DNA of 40,671 nt from Actinomycetes bacterium (GTDB lineage Bacteria; Actinomycetota; Acidimicrobiia; Acidimicrobiales; Ilumatobacteraceae). The notes beneath the pieces are model-generated. The model saw nothing but the letters and a program-made list of their open reading frames with translations, was not told the DNA's origin and ran no database searches. The position numbers and the translations under genes were made by a program. Shown here one piece after another: positions 34,698 to 40,671 of the stretch. The stretch's first letter is position 1. Every line of letters begins with the position of its first letter. The stretch lies in assembly GCA_014190095.1 (NCBI GenBank), contig BJFW01000007.1, forward strand, positions 1-40,671, written 5' to 3'.

Positions 34698-35249
34698 ATG
34701 GGTCTTGTAGATCGCGGCAGATTACCGAAGCCATTGAACTCGTTATTCAACATGGGTCGCTCCTATTCATTGTGGGTCTACCAGTGGGGACTCGCTTGTT
34801 GCGCAATTGAAATGGGTGCAGCATTCGGTTCACCGCGTTACGACGTGATGCGTCTTGGTGTTATTCCATTGCCAGCGAGCCCACGTCAAGCCGATCTTGT
34901 TGTTATTTCAGGAACAGTGACTGACAAAATGGCCCCAGCCATTAAGCGTTTGTATGAACAAATGCCGGAGCCGAAGTACGTCATTTCTATGGGAAGTTGC
35001 GCAAACTGCGGCGGTCCATATTGGGACAGTTACTCGGTAACCAAGGGCATTGATCAAATCATTCCAGTTGATGTGTACGTGCCTGGTTGCCCACCACGTC
35101 CAGAAGCATTGCTTGAAGGAATTGTGTTGTTGCAACAGCGCATCAAGAACGAAGACATGGGTGCGCGTTGGCGCGGTGAAGGAACCGTTTCAATGGACGC
35201 ATCTGCAGAAGCAGAAAGGCGTGGTGAACCAGTTGTCGTCTCCCGCTGA
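34698..35249 (+). CDS. nuoB: Complex I subunit B, second copy
   Basis: 183 residues. N2 cluster ligands are Cys34-Cys35 (GLACCAIEM), Cys101 (MGSCANC) and Cys131 (YVPGCPP), with an extra Cys104. The frame is open far upstream (34389), but ATG 34698 follows the nuoA stop and matches the first copy's start. The C-terminal tail (about 25 residues) overlaps the start of nuoC by 26 bases. Confidence 0.95.
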   Translation: MGLVDRGRLPKPLNSLFNMGRSYSLWVYQWGLACCAIEMGAAFGSPRYDVMRLGVIPLPASPRQADLVVISGTVTDKMAPAIKRLYEQMPEPKYVISMGSCANCGGPYWDSYSVTKGIDQIIPVDVYVPGCPPRPEALLEGIVLLQQRIKNEDMGARWRGEGTVSMDASAEAERRGEPVVVSR

Positions 35250-35877
35250 AACCACTCCGGTCGTTGACACCGTGCGCGATCAAGTGCTTGCCGATGTGCA
35301 AGCAGCACTTGGCACTGCTGTTGTTGACTCGTTAGTAAAGCCCGGCGATGATATTTGGATTCGCGTTTCTACGCTGTCGTGGAACGAAAGCATGAAGAAA
35401 TTGCAAGCGATGGGCTTCGACTACTTCTGCTTCTTGTCTGCAATTGACTGGATGCCGTCGCCGTTTGGTCGCGGAGAAGATGACCCGACAGAGCCAGCAC
35501 CCGAGCGTGACACCACCATTCGTCCCGGATATACGGGTGGAGATACGCGCATGCAAATGCTGGTTCGTTTGGTGAATTCACGTACGCATGTGGGAATCAA
35601 CGTGAAGGCTGACGTTCCAAACGAGACGTACACGGTTGATTCAATTGCCAATGTGTTTGCTGGTGCGAACTGGCACGAGCGTGAAGCGCATGAAATGTTT
35701 GGCATCGGTTTTGTTGGCCATCCAGACTTGCGAAACATGTACTTGCCAACTGATTTTGAGGGTTTTCCAATGCGCAAAGATTTCCCATTGCTTGCACGCA
35801 TGGTGAAACCGTGGCCAGGAATAGTTGATGTTGAGCCGTTGCCTGGTGGCGACGCAGAACCGGAAGAGGCGTCATGA
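35224..35877 (+). CDS. nuoC: Complex I subunit C, second copy
   Basis: 217 residues, longer than the first copy (164). The 30-kDa signature is complete: [20 protein letters not shown], then [10 protein letters not shown]. An inserted loop (about residues 80-105, rich in Asp, Glu and Pro) lies after [12 protein letters not shown]. Two GTG codons stand side by side at 35221 and 35224. AAAGG (35215-35219) fits the second, with four bases of spacing. The frame also runs upstream inside nuoB, but without family similarity. An ATGA overlap leads to nuoD. Confidence 0.9.
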   Translation: MNQLSSPAETTPVVDTVRDQVLADVQAALGTAVVDSLVKPGDDIWIRVSTLSWNESMKKLQAMGFDYFCFLSAIDWMPSPFGRGEDDPTEPAPERDTTIRPGYTGGDTRMQMLVRLVNSRTHVGINVKADVPNETYTVDSIANVFAGANWHEREAHEMFGIGFVGHPDLRNMYLPTDFEGFPMRKDFPLLARMVKPWPGIVDVEPLPGGDAEPEEAS

Positions 35878-37070
35878 CCATTCTGAATGATCCGGTAAGT
35901 GCAAAGTTGGGCGACCGCGCACAACTCAGTTACATCGCTTCGCAGGCTGCCGATGCGCGACTCAATGTCGAACTTGAAACTGAGGGAATGACGCTCAACA
36001 TTGGGCCTCAGCACCCTGCAACTCACGGAACCCTTCGCATCATTGCTCGCCTCGACGGAGAACAAGTGTTGTGGGCCGAACCATCGTGTGGATACATGCA
36101 CCGCGGTTACGAAAAACTTACCGAAGTTCGTAGTTTCCCGCAGGTCACGTCACTCATTAACCGCATTGACTGGTTGGGAAGTTTCGCCAACGAAGTGCCG
36201 TTCATCTTGGCAGCAGAAAAGTTGATGGGTGTTGAAGCACCACCACGTGCACAGTGGATTCGCACCATCTTGTTTGAACTATCACGTATTGCAAACGTGT
36301 CGCTGTTCTTGGGCGACCTTGGTGTGCAATTGGGTGCAATCACTCCGGTGTTCATGGCATTCCGTGACCGCGAATATGTGCTGAACCTCATTGAGTCGGC
36401 AACGGGTGGACGCTTCCATCCGAACTTCGACCGCATTGGCGGATTGAAGGACGACTTGCCAGCTGGTTGGATTGACGAAACCAAAGTCGTGATGAAAAAG
36501 TTGCGTAACTTCTGTGATGAAATTGAGTCGCTGTTGTTTGGTAACGAAATATTCCAGTCACGTACTCGCGGCATTGGGGTGATACCACGCGATATTGCAA
36601 TGCAATACGGACTCTCTGGTGCCAACCTTCGCGCGAGTGGAGTGGATTGGGATTTGCGTCGTGATCAAGACAGTCCAATGGCATGGAACAAAGTTGATTT
36701 CAAAGTGTGGACGCATCCAGATGGCGACAGTTTTGCTCGTTGCTGGGTTCGCTTGCAGGAAACCCGCGAAGCAACCAAGATCGTTGATCAGTTGCTCGAC
36801 GGAATTCCAGCTGGTCCAGTTATGGCCAAGGTTCCCAAGATCATCAAAGTGCCTGAAGGCGAAGCATGGGTGTCAACCGAAAACCCACTTGGCGAAATGG
36901 GCTACTACGTAGTTTCGCGCGGTGACTCTGGTCCGTTCCGCGTCAAGATTCGTTCGGCAAGTTTCAACAACATTTCAATTACACCATGGTTGTTGCGTGG
37001 TGTCTATGTTCCAGACATCATCACCATTCTCGCGTCGCTGTACTTCATCCTCGGAGACATTGACCGCTGA
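35874..37070 (+). CDS. nuoD: Complex I subunit D, second copy
   Basis: 398 residues, without the long extension of the first copy. GPQHPATHG (44-52) keeps the quinone-pocket His residues, and GGLKDDLPAGW and the closing FILGDIDR are typical. The stop overlaps the nuoH ATG (TGATG). The NADH-module genes E, F and G, which stand between D and H in the first cluster, are therefore absent at this place. Confidence 0.95.
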   Translation: MTILNDPVSAKLGDRAQLSYIASQAADARLNVELETEGMTLNIGPQHPATHGTLRIIARLDGEQVLWAEPSCGYMHRGYEKLTEVRSFPQVTSLINRIDWLGSFANEVPFILAAEKLMGVEAPPRAQWIRTILFELSRIANVSLFLGDLGVQLGAITPVFMAFRDREYVLNLIESATGGRFHPNFDRIGGLKDDLPAGWIDETKVVMKKLRNFCDEIESLLFGNEIFQSRTRGIGVIPRDIAMQYGLSGANLRASGVDWDLRRDQDSPMAWNKVDFKVWTHPDGDSFARCWVRLQETREATKIVDQLLDGIPAGPVMAKVPKIIKVPEGEAWVSTENPLGEMGYYVVSRGDSGPFRVKIRSASFNNISITPWLLRGVYVPDIITILASLYFILGDIDR

Positions 37071-38125
37071 TGCTTTCGTTGTTTGCTGTCGAAATTCCGT
37101 ACTGGGGTCAATCGTTGCTCCGCGTACTGGGCGGCTTAGTTGCTGTACTGCTCCCTGCAGGAACGATTGTGTATGTGTTCTTGTTCAAGATGATGTCGTT
37201 CATGCAAAGCCGACTTGGGCCAATGGAAGCGGGTCCATACGGGTCGATGCAGTTGTTTGCTGAAGTAGGTAAGTGGTTGCAGAAGGAAGACATTCAGCCA
37301 GACAATGCTGACAAGCGCATTTTCCGAATGGCTCCCGTAGTTGTTCTGATGAGCACCTTCTTGCTTGTGGCCGTTGTGCCGTTTGGCCCAGACGCATGGT
37401 TCACCGATTTCGAGACCGGCGTGTTTTATGCGCTTGCTGTGTCATCAATTTCTGTTCTTGGTATTTTGATGGCCGGTTGGTCGTCTGCAAACAAGTATTC
37501 ACTGCTTGGAGGTTTGCGCGCTGCTGGTCAGCTCATTGCGTATGAGCTTCCAATGGTGCTCGCAGTAATTGGCGTAGTTATCCAAGCAGAAACCATGAAT
37601 TTGCAGCAGATCGTTGTTGCACAAAATGCTGGTTCCATTTTTGGAAGTGACATTGTTGGCAACCCATACGTACTCACACAGTTTGTTGGGTTTGTGGTGT
37701 TCATGATTGCTGTACAGGCCGAACTGACTCAGGCTCCTTTCGACATGCCAATTGCTGAGTCGGAATTGGTATCGGGCTACATGACCGAGTATTCGGGTTT
37801 CCGCTTCCTTATTTTCTTTATTGGTGAATTTGCCACCGCCGGCGTGTTTGCCATGATCGCGAGCACGTTGTTCCTCGGTGGTTGGGGCGTTCCGTTCTCG
37901 TGGTTTGGTTGGACAACCATGGACAGTGTCGACAACTGGATGAATGTTGCTGGACCACTCATCGTGTTCACCAAGATGATGGTTCTGGTGTTCCTCATTA
38001 TGTGGATTAGGTTCTCGTACCCACGTTTCCGTGAAGATCAATTGCAACGATTTGCATGGAAGGTTCTCATTCCAATTTCGCTTGCAAACATCATGGCGAC
38101 CGCAGTGTTAAAGGTGGCTTTCTAA
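37070..38125 (+). CDS. nuoH: Complex I subunit H, second copy
   Basis: 351 residues, about eight helices. The first-loop signature is shortened to [15 protein letters not shown], unlike the longer G-N-R-I-G-P-N-K form of the first copy. The second signature is [21 protein letters not shown]. These differences mark it as a distinct lineage rather than a recent duplicate. The stop overlaps the nuoI ATG. Confidence 0.94.
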   Translation: MLSLFAVEIPYWGQSLLRVLGGLVAVLLPAGTIVYVFLFKMMSFMQSRLGPMEAGPYGSMQLFAEVGKWLQKEDIQPDNADKRIFRMAPVVVLMSTFLLVAVVPFGPDAWFTDFETGVFYALAVSSISVLGILMAGWSSANKYSLLGGLRAAGQLIAYELPMVLAVIGVVIQAETMNLQQIVVAQNAGSIFGSDIVGNPYVLTQFVGFVVFMIAVQAELTQAPFDMPIAESELVSGYMTEYSGFRFLIFFIGEFATAGVFAMIASTLFLGGWGVPFSWFGWTTMDSVDNWMNVAGPLIVFTKMMVLVFLIMWIRFSYPRFREDQLQRFAWKVLIPISLANIMATAVLKVAF

Positions 38126-38613
38126 TGGCTCAAATTCCTGGAATGATCAAGGGCCTGGCGGTCACGTTCAACACGATGATGCGCACGTTCAAAAATGGAT
38201 CGAACACGGTGCAGTATCCACGCGAAAAGGAAGCTCCACCAATTCGTGCACGCGGCGTTATTGCATTGCACGAAGACAACTGCACCTCGTGCATGTTGTG
38301 CTCACGCTCATGCCCGGACTGGTGCATCTACATTGAGGCACACAAAGAATTGGCTGCACCGCGTCGAGAAGGTGGAAAGCCTCGTGCTATTAACAAACTT
38401 GACCGCTTCGACATTGACTATGCATTGTGTATGTACTGCGGAATTTGCGTTGAGGTCTGTCCATTCGACGCTTTGTTCTGGAGCCCTGAATACGAATACT
38501 CCGAGCCAAGCATCGCCGACTTGTTGCACGACAAGTCAAAGTTAGGTGAGTGGATGGAAACAGTTCCTGCAGCGCCAGAACTTGAAGTCGGCGCAGATAA
38601 GAAGAAGAAATAA
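38125..38613 (+). CDS. nuoI: Complex I subunit I, second copy
   Basis: 162 residues with two [4Fe-4S] motifs: Cys53, 56, 59, 63 ([12 protein letters not shown]) and Cys102, 105, 108, 112 ([12 protein letters not shown]). It ends in a lysine-rich tail. ATG 38125 overlaps the nuoH stop; the upstream open frame (38056) is inside nuoH. With no E, F or G, I may be the point where an external donor such as ferredoxin or an F420H2-oxidising protein docks; this is inference. Confidence 0.94.
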   Translation: MAQIPGMIKGLAVTFNTMMRTFKNGSNTVQYPREKEAPPIRARGVIALHEDNCTSCMLCSRSCPDWCIYIEAHKELAAPRREGGKPRAINKLDRFDIDYALCMYCGICVEVCPFDALFWSPEYEYSEPSIADLLHDKSKLGEWMETVPAAPELEVGADKKKK

Positions 38614-38620
38614 GGCAGAT

Positions 38621-39115
38621 ATGGTCGCTCAAAATATTGGTTTCACAATCATTGCCGCAATGATGATTATTGGTGCACTTCGTGTTGTAACAACAAGCAA
38701 CGTGGTGCACGCAGCGCTGTGGCTGGTCGTTGTACTTGCAGGTGCTGCTGCGCAGTACATCTTGCTCGCGGCTGAGTTTGTGGCAGTTACCCAGGTACTC
38801 GTGTACATCGGCGCAGTAATGGTGCTGTTCCTTTTTGGAACCATGCTCACCCGCTCTCGAATCGGTCGGGACAGTGGTCTCAACAATTCGTACGCAAAGT
38901 TGGGTATTCCAGTTGCTGTGGTGCTGTTTGCAGCCATGGCGCTTGCACTAAGCGAATCATTTGGCACAGAGAAGTTGCCGTCTGATGGATCAATCGTGAC
39001 GACGCAACAGATTTCAGATCAAATTTTTGGTCCGTACTTGCTTCCATTCTGGGCACTTTCCTTTGTCTTGCTTGCGGCGGTAATTGGCGCAATTGTTCTG
39101 GCAAGGAAGGACTGA
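38621..39115 (+). CDS. nuoJ: Complex I subunit J, second copy
   Basis: 164 residues, about five helices, with the signature VTQVLVYIGAVMVLFLFGTML in the middle. ATG 38621 has AAGG five bases upstream; the frame start at 38546 lies inside nuoI. nuoK follows four bases after the stop. Confidence 0.92.
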   Translation: MVAQNIGFTIIAAMMIIGALRVVTTSNVVHAALWLVVVLAGAAAQYILLAAEFVAVTQVLVYIGAVMVLFLFGTMLTRSRIGRDSGLNNSYAKLGIPVAVVLFAAMALALSESFGTEKLPSDGSIVTTQQISDQIFGPYLLPFWALSFVLLAAVIGAIVLARKD

Positions 39116-39119
39116 TTTC

Positions 39120-39419
39120 ATGTTGGTGAACCAGTTTCTTTTGCTTGCTGCACTGCTGTTCTGCATTGGCGTGTATGGCGTAATTGCTCGCAAGAATGCT
39201 GTGCTCGTATTGATGTCAATCGAGCTCATCTTGAACGCAGTTAACTTGAATTTCATTGCTTTCGCATTGCGTAATGGAAATGCAGATGGTCATACATTTG
39301 CGTTGTACATCATTGCCATCGCTGCTGCTGAAGTTGGAGTGGGTCTTGGTTTGGTGTTGCTTATTTTCCGCAACCGTCGAACTATTTCACTTGATGACCT
39401 CTCGGAGATGAAGGGCTAA
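39120..39419 (+). CDS. nuoK: Complex I subunit K, second copy
   Basis: 99 residues, three helices, with SIELILNAVNLNF and AAAEVGVGLGL holding the channel glutamates, and ending DDLSEMKG like the first copy. ATG 39120 has AAGGAAGG nine bases upstream. The frame start at 39084 lies inside nuoJ. Confidence 0.93.
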   Translation: MLVNQFLLLAALLFCIGVYGVIARKNAVLVLMSIELILNAVNLNFIAFALRNGNADGHTFALYIIAIAAAEVGVGLGLVLLIFRNRRTISLDDLSEMKG

Positions 39420-39421
39420 TC

Positions 39422-40671
39422 ATGATCGCAGCAGCAGAAGCCCTGCAGACCTTGTCGTCTGGTTGGTTCCTTGAGCACGCTTGGCTCATTCCAATCGTCC
39501 CTGCCATCGGATTTGCCATCATCATTTTGTTTGGCAAGAAGTTGCCAATGAGAGGCAGCGAAATTGGCCTGCTCAGCATGATCGCCAGCCTGGTTCTGGC
39601 GGGTGGAACGGCAATGCAGTGGATAGATCGTGTTGGTAGTGGAGCGGAAGGACAGTTCATCGCACCTGTCGTGCGCACATGGAACTGGTGGCAGATCGGT
39701 GGAGTGAATTTCACCATCGGGCAATCCATTGATGGTCTTGCAGTCATCATTTTGGTTGTCGTTGCCTTTATCTCAACTCTGGTGCAGTTGTACTCAACCG
39801 AGTACTTGAAGGGCGATCGTCGCTACACGCACTTCTTCGCTGCACTCACGTTGTTTTCGGCAGGCATGCTCGCCATGGTGATTGCTGAAGACACCATTTT
39901 GTTTTTGCTCGGCTGGGAAATCATGGGCCTTTGCAGCTTCATGCTCATTGGTCATTGGTGGGAGGACGGCGCAAACAGCCGTGCTGCACTGAAAGCGTTT
40001 TTCACTGTGCGCACTGGTGACATGGGTCTGCTCATAGGCGTGGCGATGTTGTACTTCGCATCGAATGACTGGACAACTGAAAATCTGGGAGTCTCCGGTT
40101 TCTCCATTCGGGGAATCAGTGCGTGGGCGCTTTCAGGCGAGCCAAACAGCACAGTGATTTTTGTTGCGGCGATCGCACTGTTTATTGCAGCAATTGGCAA
40201 GAGCGGTCAATTCCCGCTGCACACTTGGTTGCCAGACGCAATGGCTGGTCCAACCCCAGTTAGTTCGCTGTTGCATTCATCAACCATGGTCGTGGCAGGC
40301 GTGTTCCTCGTGTCGCGTTTGTATCCAGTGTTCTTTACTGGCTTCGACATTCTTGGCACGGGTGGAAACTTCATCATGATCATTGGTGCAATCACCATCG
40401 TGATTGCTGCAGCACTTGCTTTCGTACAAAATGACATCAAAAAGGTGCTCGCGTATTCAACCGTGAGTCAGTTGGGCTACATGATGTTGGGCCTTGGTGC
40501 TGGCGCATGGTTGCCAGCGGTATTCCACATTTTCACCCACGCGTTCTTTAAAGCTTGCTTGTTCCTTGGTGCCGGCTCAATTAGTCACAGTGCATCGCAC
40601 CACTCATTTGACATGAAGAAGGACATGGGCGGATTGCGCAAGGTAATGCCGATCACGTTCACCACATGGAT
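39422..40671 (+). CDS. nuoL: Complex I subunit L, second copy (3' end outside window)
   Basis: ATG 39422 opens a frame that runs off the right edge; 416 complete codons are visible. Motifs: LGWEIMGLCSFMLIGHWW, KSGQFPLHTWLPDAMAGPTPV, LLHSSTMVVAGVFLVSRL, AYSTVSQLGYMMLGLG and HAFFKACLFLGAGS. It aligns along its whole visible length with the first copy but is clearly diverged. M and N copies presumably follow beyond the window. Confidence 0.95.
   Translation, partial: MIAAAEALQTLSSGWFLEHAWLIPIVPAIGFAIIILFGKKLPMRGSEIGLLSMIASLVLAGGTAMQWIDRVGSGAEGQFIAPVVRTWNWWQIGGVNFTIGQSIDGLAVIILVVVAFISTLVQLYSTEYLKGDRRYTHFFAALTLFSAGMLAMVIAEDTILFLLGWEIMGLCSFMLIGHWWEDGANSRAALKAFFTVRTGDMGLLIGVAMLYFASNDWTTENLGVSGFSIRGISAWALSGEPNSTVIFVAAIALFIAAIGKSGQFPLHTWLPDAMAGPTPVSSLLHSSTMVVAGVFLVSRLYPVFFTGFDILGTGGNFIMIIGAITIVIAAALAFVQNDIKKVLAYSTVSQLGYMMLGLGAGAWLPAVFHIFTHAFFKACLFLGAGSISHSASHHSFDMKKDMGGLRKVMPITFTTW

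Noticed and set aside
1-40671. CRISPR arrays, insertion sequences, prophage or transfer genes
   Set aside because: No regularly spaced repeats, no transposase or integrase frames, and uniform codon style throughout.

Overview
The window looks like chromosomal DNA of an actinobacterium, most likely of the Acidimicrobiia type. That placement is inference. It rests on a rex-hemA-hemC-hemD-hemB-hemL block, YbjN beside proC, a three-part cytochrome bc region with a Tat-type Rieske protein, dense ATGA/TGATG gene coupling, and many genes that seem to be transcribed without a leader (TANNNT, six or seven bases, then the start codon). I see no tRNA, rRNA, CRISPR array, insertion sequence or phage gene. 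The content is core metabolism and respiration, with a few unusual elements.

Layout. 1-2300: end of a YbjN-domain gene, a long hairpin, proC, a strongly folded stretch that may be a structured RNA, a SAM hydroxide adenosyltransferase, and a 25-codon membrane micro-ORF. 2299-4530: an acyl-CoA synthetase, then a convergent seven-helix membrane protein of unknown role. 4586-10477: rex, hemA, hemC, hemD, hemB, hemL, giving a complete C5 route from glutamyl-tRNA to uroporphyrinogen III. 10487-11916: an unknown membrane-anchored protein and, convergent to it, a mono-haem cytochrome c. 12181-32320: 21 genes on one strand with no gap above 30 bases. They encode a quinol:cytochrome c reductase (unknown 3-helix protein, 2[4Fe-4S] ferredoxin, b6-like and subunit-IV-like cytochrome b halves, Rieske protein, di-haem cytochrome c, unknown membrane protein) and then a full 14-subunit complex I (nuoA-N). 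32321-34258: divergent ilvA and a class I glutamine amidotransferase. 34328-40671: a second complex I cluster, A-B-C-D-H-I-J-K-L (cut by the window end), with no E, F or G genes between D and H.

How it fits together. Rex senses the NADH/NAD+ ratio. A palindrome TCGTG-N8-CACGA, close to the known Rex operator, lies in front of rex itself and again at the head of the bc-nuo block. Haem supply and the NADH-to-cytochrome c chain would then share one redox switch. The second complex I cluster has no such site and no NADH-oxidising module, so it probably takes electrons from another donor.

The items most worth following are the two Rex-like operators, the four-hairpin RNA with complementary C6 and G6 loops upstream of the SAM hydrolase, the complex I cluster lacking E/F/G, the short IPxHLLxR motif shared by a cytochrome c and a cytochrome b subunit, and the regularly spaced four-cysteine extension on HemL.
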